Part shown: positions 9,812 to 18,879 of the stretch, piece by piece
Numbering within the stretch: the stretch's first letter is position 1
Layout of the letters: each line of letters opens with the position of its first letter
Assembly (NCBI GenBank): GCA_948144175.1
Contig: CANXME010000212.1
Location: forward strand, 434,001 to 498,000
DNA length: 64,000 nt
Direction: 5' to 3'
Source of the DNA: Closterium sp. NIES-65
Lineage: Eukaryota; Streptophyta; Zygnematophyceae; Desmidiales; Closteriaceae
Notes under the pieces: model-generated
What the model was told of the DNA's origin: nothing
What the model saw: only the letters and a program-made list of their open reading frames with translations
Databases searched by the model: none
Program-made: the position numbers and the translations under genes

Positions 9812-12800
9812 GGGGTCGAGTCTCTACACCCTGACAGTTGAGTCTCCTCCTGTCCCTGCGTCTGGTCAGGTGGCTGCGTCGGGTCAGGTGCTTGCTGCTG
9901 CGTCCCGGTCAGGTCCTGAGTCTGCCCCCTGTTCTTGTCGCCTCTTGTCTCACGAGACTCTCCTGTGGCACCACCGTCTTGGCCACCCCTCCTTGCCCCG
10001 TCTTCGGAGTATGGCCTCCCGTGTCCTTGTCTCTGGTCTTCCCCGGTCTCTCCCTCCTCTCCCCTCCGGGCCAGGACCTTCCTGTGTCCCCTGTGTCGAG
10101 GGTCGCCTCCGGGCTACTCCTCACTCCTCCCACTTCCCCCTGACAGAGGCTCCCCTGCAGACGCTTCACATGGATGTGTGGGGCCCAGCCCCCGTCCGTG
10201 GGCAGGGTTACGAGCGCTACTTCCTGTTGGTGGTTGACGACTACTCGCGTTACACCACAGTCCTCCCCTTGCGCAGCAAGGGTGATGTCACTGAGGTGCT
10301 GATCGACTGGATCCGCGAGGCTCGTCTCCAGCTCAGGAAGAGCTTCGGCTCGGACTTTCCTGTTCTGCGTCTGCACTCTGACAGAGGCGGAGAGTTCTCT
10401 TCTCGCCTTCTGCGAGACTACTGTCGTGCACGGGGGATCCGCCAGACCTTCACGCTTCCGGACTCACCACAGCAAAATGGGATTGCTGAGCGCCGCATTG
10501 GCATGGTCATGGATGTCGCTCGTACGTCCATGATGCATGCGGCTGCCCCCCATTTTCTGTGGCCGTTTGCGGTGAGGTACGCGGCGCATCAGCTCAACCT
10601 TCACCCCCGGGTCTCTCGGCCTGCGATGTCCCCAGCCTTGCTGTGGACGGGGAAGGTTGGCGATGCGTCTGTGTTCCGTGTCTGGGGATCTCGGGCGTTT
10701 GTCCGCGACTTGTCTGCGGACAAGCTGTCCCCTCGTGCTGCTCCCTGTGTCTTCCTTGGCTTCCCCACTGACGCCCCAGGGTGGCAGTTCTACCACCCCT
10801 CCTCTCGTCGTGTTCTGTCCTCCCAGGACGTCACGTTCGACGAGTCAGTCCCCTTCTACCGTCTCTTCCCCTACCGCACTCCTTCCCTCCCCCCTCCCCC
10901 GGACTTCCTTGTGCCGGTTCCCCCCCCAGTAGACCCCCTCCCCCCTCAGGTTCCTGCCCCCTCAGGTGTGTCCCAGGTAGACGCCATTGACCCGGTCGAG
11001 GTTACTGGTGACTCTGGTGCTGCTGCGGGTGCTGAGCCTGGGGGTGCTGACTCTGGGGGTGCTGTACGCGGGGGTGCTGAGCCTGGGGGTACTACTGCTG
11101 GGGGTACTGGGCCTGAGGGTGCTACTGCGGAGGGTGCGGAGCCTGGGGGTGCTGAGCCGGGGGGTGCTGTGCCTGGAGGTGCTGGGTCTGGGGGTGCTGG
11201 GTCGGGAGCTGCTGCACCTGGGGGTGCTGAGCTGGGAGCTGCTGAGCCTGGGGGTGCTGCGTCTGGAGCTGCTGAGCCTGGGTTTTCTTCTGCTGCTGCG
11301 TCTCGCCGGGAACCCCTCTCTCCACAGGAGCTGCGTGAGTGGTTCGTCCGCCGCTGGAGGCGTGCTGCTCAGTTTGGAGGTGCTGCTGGAGCTGGAGCTG
11401 GAGCTTCTTCGACCGTCGAGGGTGCGGGTGCTGCCGGTCCCGGAGCTGCTGGACCTACAAGTCCTCCTGGAGCTGGAGCTGCTGAGGGCGTTGGTGCTGA
11501 GTCTACTGCTGTTGGTCCTCCCGCTGGAGGTGTGGGTGGCGCTGGTGCTATCACTGAGGGTGCTGGTGCTGTCCCTGCTGAGTCTGGAGCTGCTGCGCGG
11601 CCTCGACCGTACTTCGTTCCGCTCCTGCAGCAAGTTCTTGGTCTTTCTCCTCCTGTAGAGGGTCCACCGCCTGTCCAGTCGCAGTCCCTGCTGGAGCCTT
11701 CCTCTCCACTGCCTGCTCCCTCTCCTTACACTGGTCCTACTGGAGGTCTTGCTGAGCGTCGTGAGCCTGCGTCTCGTCCCGCGTCGCCTGTTCGCACTGC
11801 TCGTGCTAGTGGTCGCAGTTCGCGTCAGCGTCCTCCTCCTGTCCCTGGCACGCACCGGATGTCTTTGCGTCCGTCCACTGCTCCTCTGCGTGCCCCTTTG
11901 CCTTCTCCTCCTGATTCCTCTCTTCCTGTGCTTGCCGACCCTCAGTCGGACTCTCTTCGTGCTGCCAGTCCTACTGTCACGCGTCTCCTTGCTACTGTCG
12001 GTACTGACCCCTCGTTTGACTCCACTGCTGCGTCTGCCCTTGTCGCTGAGCTCGTCGACTTTGCTGCTCGCTGTCGTCTCGACTACGCTGCTAGTCTTGT
12101 TGCTGAGTCTGCGTCTGTCTGTCCTCCGTCCGTCGGGGGTGAGTGTGCTCTTGGCACGGACGTCCTAGAGGACAGGCAGGAGGAGTTACAGTGTCTAGCG
12201 GCTGCTTCACCTCATCTCGCGTCTGTACTTCTTGCCCCTGAGGGAGACCCGGATGCACTAGACATCCCGACTCCGCGTTCTTACGCGGAGGCCGTAGAGG
12301 GTCCCTACTCCTCTCAGTGGCAGGCAGCTATGGATGCAGAGATGGCTTCCTGGAAGTCCACAGGCACCTACGTTGACGCGGTTCCCCCTCCTGGGGCGAA
12401 CATCGTCAGTGGCATGTGGATCTTCAGGGTGAAGCGGCCGCCGGGCTCTCCACCTGTCTTCAAGGCACGGTACGTTGCTCGTGGCTTCAGTCAGCGGCAG
12501 GGAGTTGACTACTTTCAGACCTTCTCTCCCACCCCGAAGATGACTACTCTTCGGGTGCTGCTGCACATAGCCGCTCAGCGCGACTACGAGCTTCACTCTC
12601 TCGACTTCAGCACTGCGTTCTTGCAGGGTAGCCTGCACGAGGAGATATGGCTTCGCCGTCCACCTGGCTTCACTGGGACTTTTCCTCCTGGCACCCAGTG
12701 GAGCCTCCGACGGCCAGTCTACGGTCTCCGCCAGGCACCGCGTGAGTGGCACGACACACTGAGGACTACGCTTGCGGCTCTTGGGTTTGCTCCTTCTACT

Positions 12801-13844
12801 GCTGACCCGTCGCTGTTTCTTCGCACCGACACTTCTCTGCCGCCGTTCTACATCCTCGTGTACGTCGACGACTTGGTCTTTGCCACAGCAGACACTGCTG
12901 GACTCGCCTACGTGAAGTCCGAGCTGCTGAAGAGACACACGTGCACTGACCTGGGTGAACTGCGCAGCTACCTTGGCTTGCAGATCACTCGGGACAGAGC
13001 ACGCCGCACCATTACCTTGACTCAGTCACACATGGTGCAGCAGGTCCTTCAGCGCTTCGGCTTCACGTACTCCTCGCCTCAGGCCACTCCTCTGCCTACT
13101 CGCCACTCACTCTCAGCTCTGCCTTCGGATGAGTCCGTAGAGTCGAGTGGTCCGTATGCAGAGCTTGTTGGCTGCCTCATGTACCTGATGACCTGCACAC
13201 GACCTGACCTTGCATACCCTCTGAGCATTCTTGCTCGCTATGTTGCTCCTGGGAGACACAGACCGGAGCACATGGCTGCAGCGAAGAGGGTATTGCGCTA
13301 CCTGTGCAGCACGTCGGGCATGGGGCTAGTGCTTGGAGGGCGGAGTCCAGTGGTCCTTACCGGCCACGCGGACGCTTCTTGGGCTGACGACCAGGCTACG
13401 CAGCGGTCGTCACAGGGTTACACCTTCAGCCTTGGTTCCGGCTCTGTCTCGTGGCGGTCTACTCGCTCGTCTTCGGTTCTTGGCTCCAGTTGTGAGGCTG
13501 AGATCTACGCCGGAGCCATGGCTGCACAGGAGCTTCGCTGGCTCACCTACCTGCTGACTGACCTTGGAGAGCCGCCTCGTTCTCCTCCAGTGCTGTACGT
13601 AGACAACAAGGCCATGCTGGCCTTGTGTCGAGAGCAGCGCTTGGAGCACAGAACGAAGCACATTGCTCTCCGCTACTTCCTTGCTCGTGAGCTGCAGTAG
13701 CGTGGTCAGTTGCGACTTGCGTACGTGGCCTCTGAGGCCAACACTGCTGATGTGTTCACCAAGGCACTCGCGCCTTGTGACCATCAGCGCTTTTGCACCC
13801 AGCTGGGTCTTGTGCCTGTCTTGCCTCACTTGCTCTCCTCTTGA
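9811..13844 (+). pseudogene. E3 integrase, reverse transcriptase and RNase H part of Gag-Pol
   Basis: Continues the polyprotein after the 1-base frameshift. Integrase: HHRLGHPS...CVPC zinc-binding region (9965-10094) and DDE residues at 10173-10175, 10380-10382 (SDRGGEF) and 10488-10490 (NGIAERR). A Gly/Ala/Glu/Pro linker of 15-base repeats (about 11010-11290) leads to a second LREWF motif (11322-11357). RT runs from 12327, with SLDFSTAFLQG and YVDD at 12859-12870. RNase H: HADASWADD, SSCEAEIY, VDNKAML, TKHIALRYF. A TAG at 13698-13700 replaces the CAG seen in E8; without it the frame would end at the TGA at 13842-13844. The lesions are one frameshift, one stop and the altered protease site, so this is a recently dead copy. 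Confidence 0.88.
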
Positions 13845-14050
13845 CTTCACTTGTACTGTGATATATATATATGCCTGCTCTTGCTTGTCTAGTTTTATAT
13901 ATATGTCTGTACTCCTGCATGTGAACTGGCCTCTGGCCCTACTCTTGTGCTCGGACTGTGTGGTGACTTTGTGATCCACCCTGAGCTTGCTTTGCTTTGC
14001 TTGACTGGTCTTGTGACCCCTTGTTCTCCCCCACTTTGCCTATGGGGGTG
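13845..14050 (+). promoter_or_regulatory. E3 3' UTR and polypurine tract
   Basis: Contains short AT repeats (about 13860-13905) and blocks shared with E5, E7 and E8, such as GTGATCCACCCTGAGCTTGC. It ends in the polypurine tract ATGGGGGTG immediately before the LTR, the usual priming site for plus-strand DNA. CCCCCA and TGGGGG with a 9-nt loop can pair, so the tract lies in a predicted hairpin. Confidence 0.8.
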
Positions 14051-14179
14051 TGTCAGATTTATATGACATAGTTACTGTAGGCTATAGTGGGGTAGCACAT
14101 ATGGGGTACATGGTTTCTAGGGTTGTATTTGTACCCAATCTTTACTTAGCCATTTCATTCCTGTTTTCCTTGCTTCACA
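14051..14179 (+). repeat. E3 3' LTR (129 bp)
   Basis: Starts TGTCAGATTTATATGACATAG right after the polypurine tract and ends TGCTTCACA. It matches the E1 LTR closely apart from a short variable stretch before the end. No matching 5' LTR is present for E3. Confidence 0.92.
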
Positions 14180-15156
14180 ATGCTAACCATCACTTTCCTC
14201 CTTTTCCTTCTTCACTCTCCCCCCTCTTCTCCCCTCCCTTCCCCTCCCAGTCCCACCGCCTCCCTCTCGCCGCCCTTCACCACGTTCTCAGACGAAGCCC
14301 CATCAGTCGCCTACTTCTCCTCCACGGGCCCGCCCCTCAACCCCGCCTTCCCAATCACCCCGCGCCTGCTCGCCTCAAACGCATCTTAAAGCCCGACATC
14401 ATCGGCCCGGGGCTCCAGCTCTAGGCTGCTCCCAGTGGCCTCACACCTTCCTCTTCCTCTGAGCTGCCCAAATTCGTCTATCTTTTCGGGACCTCTATGG
14501 CCACACCGCATTTGGCCGGCATTGCCGCCCTGATCATGCAAAAGAATTCAAACTGGTCGCCCGCCCAAATCGAATATGCAATCATGACCACTGCCTACAC
14601 CACCAACAGGCTCGGCAACCCCATCCGCCGAACCACCAGCTCCGGCAAGAAGAGCACCGGGAAAACTGTCGAAGCTACCCCGTGGGATATGGGGTCGGGT
14701 CATGTTGACCCCATGCAGGTATTGAACCCCGGTCTTACTTTTCACGTGGGTTACAAGGATTATGTAAATTTTCTCACTGGGCGGAGCTACTTTTACACCA
14801 TGATGAATTTCCCGGGCGTCGGGGGAATCCGGCCGGTGAAAGCGTTCAATCTCAACCATCCGTCGATCTCCATCTCTTGGCTCTCGAGACTGGTGGTGGT
14901 AAGGCGTGTGGTGAAGAATGTAGCTGAAGTGCAAGAGACATAAAAGGCGAGTGGAGTGGAATTAGGCGTCAATCCAATGAGCTTCAATATCGATCCCGGG
15001 CAGACGCAGTTTTCGGTGCAGTTTCGGCCCAAGAGAAAGTCGGGCAGGGTGTTTAAGTTTGGAAGCTTGGTGTGGCGCGATAATGAGTCGCATATTGTGC
15101 GGATGGTTATTGCCATTAGAACCATACCGGTGATCAGTTTCTTAGCTAGGTGTTAG
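14180..15156 (+). pseudogene. plant-type subtilisin-like protease (S8) C-terminal remnant
   Basis: Non-transposon sequence matching the C-terminal half of a plant subtilase. EAPSVAYFSSTGPP and KPDIIGPG (about 14389-14412) precede the catalytic Ser in GTSMATPHLAGIAAL (Ser at 14494-14496). PWDMGSGHVDP, NPGLTFHVGYKDYVNFLTG and an Fn3-like C-terminal domain ending GSLVWRDNESHIVRM follow. The frame is broken: a shift lies between APSVAYF and KPDI, there is a stop at 14422-14424, and a TAA at 14941-14943, after which the same frame continues to 15156. The Asp and His of the triad and the signal peptide are absent. Family members are secreted serine proteases; this copy cannot make one unaided. Introns could account for the upstream breaks but not for the TAA. 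Confidence 0.85.
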
Positions 15157-15216
15157 GGTACATTCCGCGCTGGACATTTTCTCAAAGAAAGTGTCCCAAT
15201 CACTTTTGGCCCGAGT

Positions 15217-15263
15217 TGTCAAACTCATATGCTATAGTCTGTGTAGGCTGTAGTGGGGTAGAC
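15217..15263 (+). repeat. E4 5' LTR, left part (split by E5)
   Basis: Starts TGTCAAACTCATATGC and carries the family core GTAGGCTGTAGTGGGGTAGAC. It ends in TAGAC, the target duplication of E5. Joined in thought to 16696-16773 it gives a 125-bp LTR of normal layout. The flank CGAGT (15212-15216) lies just past the subtilase remnant. Confidence 0.85.
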
Positions 15264-15392
15264 TGTCAGAATATTATCTTATGTTCTAGCCTGTAGTGGG
15301 GTGCTCTATAGCGAGTACAACCCTTCTAGGGTTTGCTATTTGTATCCTCATTCTTGCTAGTTCAATCCCTTTTCTTTCTTCAAACTTTGTCA
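15264..15392 (+). repeat. E5 5' LTR (129 bp)
   Basis: Starts TGTCAGAATATTATC and ends ACTTTGTCA. A divergent PBS, TGCTAACAGAGCAGGT, follows; it has two mismatches to the initiator tRNA-Met PBS. Confidence 0.92.
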
Positions 15393-16561
15393 TGCTAACA
15401 GAGCAGGTCGATCCCCTTGGATCGATCCTGTGGGTGGGTTACCACCTCGCTTCCGCTGCTACTTTTCCTTCCCGCCGTGCGCCCCGAGGCGCGCGGCGGT
15501 TTTCTGCCCGCCGTGCGCCCCGAGGCGCGCGGCGGTTTTCTGCCCGCCGTGCGCCCCGAGGCGCGTGGTGGTTCTCTGCCCGCTGTGCGCCCCGAGGCGC
15601 GCGGCGGGCGTCTGCCCCGTCGTTCGTCGCGTCGCCTTCTGGAGGCGCCGCGACGGGCGACGGGGACCCGTCGCGGCCCCGCTGCCCGACCCGTCGCGGC
15701 CGCCCGCCGCCCTACCTTCGCGGCCCACCCGCCGCCCTACCTTTGCGGCCCACCCGCCGCCCTACCTGCGGCCCGCGAGCCGCCCTACCTGCGGCCACTC
15801 GCCGCCCTACCTGCGGCCCACCAGCCGCCCTACCTACGGCCCTACCGCCGCACTACATGCGGCCCGTCGCCCTACCCGTCGCGGCCCCGGCCCCGTCCCC
15901 GCCTTCCCCCTCCCCTTTTCCCGTCGCCCGAGCGGTGGGGTGTCGGGTATGGGGGTGGCCGGTGTGCCTTCTTCCCTTTGCTCCTCCTCCTCCTTCGTCT
16001 CCCACTGCTGCAGCTGTCGCTGAGGGGGGTGGTTGTGTGGGAGACTGGGGTTTAGGGTTTAAGGGGGGTGTGTGGGAGTGGAGCTAGCGGTGTAGCAGCG
16101 GGTGCGTGTCGGGGGGGTGGGACTGTTTGGGGAAGCTGCATGGAGGTTGCCGTACTGTTGTCCGCAGCACCTGTAGTCAGGGGCGCTGTCCCGGTAGCCC
16201 AGTGAGCTAGACTTCTACGCCAGCCGCCCGTGGGTCCGTTGCTCGTCTGCCGCTACTTTAGCCGCGGGGCCTGTTACTCCTGTAGTCCGGGCGCTTAGTC
16301 CGGTAGCCGCTGTGCTAGTCTGCCTCCTGTTGCCCGTGTGTCTGCAGCTTCAGCCGTCGCCTCCTATCTCCTCTCCCCTCACTCTCTCTCCTCCTCCTCA
16401 CTTGCCCGTTGTGACTACCTCTAGCTTTGCTCATAATTGTGAACTCTAAACTATTTCTTCTTGAACTTGTGCTCAGATTGTGTGGTGACATTGTGATCCA
16501 CCCTGAGCTTGTACTGCTTTGCCTGCTCTGCTGATTACACCCCACTTTGGCTATGGGGGTG

Positions 16562-16690
16562 TGTCAGAATATTATCTTATGTTCTAGCCTGTAGTGGGGT
16601 GCTCTATAGCGAGTACAACCCTTCTAGGGTTTGCTATTTGTATCCTCATTCTTGCTAGTTCAATCCTCTTTCTTTCTTCAAAGTTTGTCA
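16562..16690 (+). repeat. E5 3' LTR (129 bp)
   Basis: Near-identical to 15264-15392. The polypurine tract CTATGGGGGTG stands directly before it and the target duplication TAGAC directly after. Confidence 0.92.
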
Positions 16691-16695
16691 TAGAC

Positions 16696-16773
16696 AATAT
16701 GGGGTACAACACTTTTAGGTTTTCCTACTTGTACCCACCTGCATGCTAGTTCATATATCCTCGTTCTCTCACA
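16696..16773 (+). repeat. E4 5' LTR, right part
   Basis: Resumes the E4 LTR after the E5 target duplication with AATATGGGGTACAAC, includes the TACTTGTACCC arm, and ends CTCTCACA. The PBS TGGTATAGAGC (16774-16784) follows directly. Confidence 0.85.
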
Positions 16774-16868
16774 TGGTATAGAGCAGGTTCCGTAGTGGGA
16801 ACGTTTCCTAGGGCCCACCGAATATCAATTTTTTTTCCTGCCCGGAGCGCGCTTCGCCCCTGCCCTTA
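16774..16868 (+). promoter_or_regulatory. E4 PBS and conserved post-PBS leader block
   Basis: PBS TGGTATAGAGCAGG, then a GGTTCC/GGGAAC hairpin, then GGGCCCACC at 16811-16819, a T run and GGAGCGCGCTTCG. The order and spacing match E7, E8 and E10. Confidence 0.75.
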
Positions 16869-17360
16869 GTGGCCCGTCGCGCTCCCCTACGGCCCCGTAG
16901 CGGCCCCTCTCACGGCCTCTCACGGCCCCTCTCACGGCCCTTCGCGGCCCCTTCAGTCCCCTCGTGGCCCCTTCGCGGCCTCCCTTTGCGGCCTCTTCGT
17001 GGCACCTACGTGGCCTCTTCACTTCCCCTCTCACGGCCCTTCGCGGCCCCTTCAGGCCCCTCATGGCCCCTTCGCAGCCTCCCTTCGCGGCCCCTTTGTG
17101 GCACCTTCGTGCCCCCTTCACGGCCCCTACGCGGCCCCTTCACGTCCCCTTTACGGCCCCTTCGCGGCCCCTTCGCGGCCCCTTTACGGCCCCTTCACGG
17201 CCCCCTCGCGGCCCCCCTCGCGGCTCCCTTCGCGGCCCCTTCACGGCCCCGCCCCGCTGCCCGTAGCGACCCCACCCCGTCGCCCTTCGCGGCCCCTTCG
17301 CGGCCCCACCTCGCTGCCCGTAGCGACCCCGCCCCGTCGCCCTTCGCGGCTCCGCCACGT
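16869..17360 (+). repeat. E4 leader GC-rich tandem repeats
   Basis: Degenerate tandem array of short units related to CGGCCCCTTCG. It belongs to the untranslated leader and corresponds in position, not in sequence, to the leader repeats of E1 and E7. No credible coding signal. Confidence 0.7.
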
Positions 17361-17479
17361 CGCCCCCGCCTTGTTGCATCACCTGTGCGGGACCCGCGAG
17401 GCGCGGCTCCTGTGCGTCGCGACGCCCCTGCGGGACCCGCGTGGCGTCACCGCTGCCCGCCGCGACGCCTTGCCCTAAC

Positions 17480-18720
17480 CCGCGCCCTGCTGCAGCCGCC
17501 ACTGCAGCAGCCGCCCCTGGAGCAGCCGCCGCTGCAGCAGCCGCCCGTGGAGTAGCCTCCTCTGGAGCAGCCGCCCCTGAAGCAGCCGGCTCTGGAGCAG
17601 CCGCCCCTGAAGCAGCCACCCCTAGAGCAGCCGCCACTGCAGCAGCCGCCTTTGGAGCAGCCACACCTGCAGCAGCCGCCCCTAGAGCAGCCACCACTGC
17701 AGCAACCGCCCCTGGAGCAGCCGCCACTGCAGCAGCCGCCCCTGGAGCAGCCGCCACTGCAGCAACCGCCCCTGGAGCAGCCGCCCCTGCACCAGCCGCC
17801 CCTAGAGCAGCCATCACTGCAGCAGCCGCCCCTGGTGCAGCCTCCCCTGCAGCAGCCGCCCCTAAAGCAGCCGCCACTGCAGCAGCCGCCCCTGGAGCAG
17901 CCTCCCCTGCAGCAGCCGCCCCTGGAGCAGCCGCCCCTGAAGCAGCAGCCCCAGGAGCAGTCGCCACTGCAGCAGCCCCCCCTGGAGCAGTCGCCACTAC
18001 AGCAGCCGCCCTTGAAGCAGCCGCCCCTGCAGCAGCCGCCTCAGGAGCAGCCACCACTGCAGCAGCCGCCCCTGGAGCAGCCGCCACTGCAGCAGCCGCC
18101 CCTGGAGCAGCCGCCACTGCATCAGGCGCCCCTGGAGCAGCCTCCCCTGCAGCAGCCGCCCCTGGAGCAGCCGCCCCTGAAGCAGCAGCCCCAAGAGCAG
18201 CCGCCACTGCAGCAGCCGCCCCTGGAGCAGCCGCCACTGCAGCAGCCGCCCCTGGAGCAGCCGCCCCTGCAGCAGCCGCCCCTGGAGCAGCCACCACTGC
18301 AGCAGCCGCCCCAGGAGTAGCCGCCACTGCAGCAGCCGCCCCTTGAGCAGCCTCCCCTGCAGCAGCCACCCCTGGAGCAGCCGCCCCTGAAGCAGCCGCC
18401 CAAGGAGCAGCCGCCACTGCAGCAGCCGCCCGTGGAGCAGCCACCCCTGTAGTAGCCGCCCCGAGAGCAGCCGCCCCTGCAGCAGCCGCCCCTGGAGCAA
18501 CCGCCCCTGCAGCAGCCACCCCTAGAGCAGCCACCCTTGCAGCAGCCGCCTATGGAGCAACCGCCCCTGGAGCAGCCGCCACCGCAGCAGCCGCCCCTTG
18601 AGCAGCCACCCCTGCAGCAGCCGCCCTTGGAGCAGCCACCCCTGCACCAGCCGCCCCTAGAGCAGCCGCCCCTGAAGCAGCCGCCCCTGGAGCAGCCGCC
18701 CCTGCAGCTGCCGCGGAGCC
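17480..18720 (+). repeat. E4 Pro/Gln/Ala-coding minisatellite
   Basis: About 1.2 kb of 15-base units of the CAGCCGCCCCTGGAG type, often in 30-base pairs. Because units are multiples of three, several frames stay open and would give LEQPPLQQPP or APGAAATAAA repeats. A related repeat is in the E9 leader. It occupies the place where family 1 elements carry the Gag N-terminal domain, but no start codon, RBS-like context or conserved protein ties it to translation. Confidence 0.8.
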
Positions 18721-18879
18721 CTCGCCCTACAGTGGTAGCGGCCTTGCCGTTGCCACCGTCGTACGCCTGCCCTTCTCGCCACTAGTGAGCACTTCCCTGG
18801 CCGTACTGCTGTTTCTGCTGCTCTTAGTGCTACTGCTGCTCTTACTGCTACTGCTCTTTCTACTACTACTGCTGCTCCT

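Larger units (their letters stand above)
15264..16690 (+). mobile_element. E5, complete 1.4-kb non-autonomous LTR element (TRIM-like)
   Basis: A whole element with two LTRs, PBS region and polypurine tract but no gag or pol. Its 5-bp target duplication TAGAC is present on both sides (15259-15263 and 16691-16695). The LTRs differ at 3 of 129 positions. The interior holds a 36-bp GC-rich repeat containing GCGCCCCGAGGCGCGCGGCGG (15471-15610), CGGCCCACCCGCCGCCCTAC-type repeats (15715-15870), and a 3' segment (about 16460-16561) matching the 3' UTRs of E3, E7 and E8. It is best read as an internally deleted derivative moved in trans by full-length relatives. Open frames such as 15296-16087 are repeat-driven. 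Confidence 0.9.

Noticed and set aside
9780..9840. Programmed frameshift between protease and integrase in E3
   Set aside because: E1 has the extra C and one continuous frame, and no slippery site is conserved; E3 has a simple 1-base loss.
6783..14179. E2, palindrome and E3 as one recent inverted duplication
   Set aside because: The E2 and E3 leaders differ at many positions and in length, while the palindrome arms are perfect; one event does not explain both.
17140..18534. 464-residue Ala/Gly-rich minus-strand frame and the 301- and 222-residue plus-strand frames
   Set aside because: All derive from the 15-base minisatellite; no start context or conserved domain.
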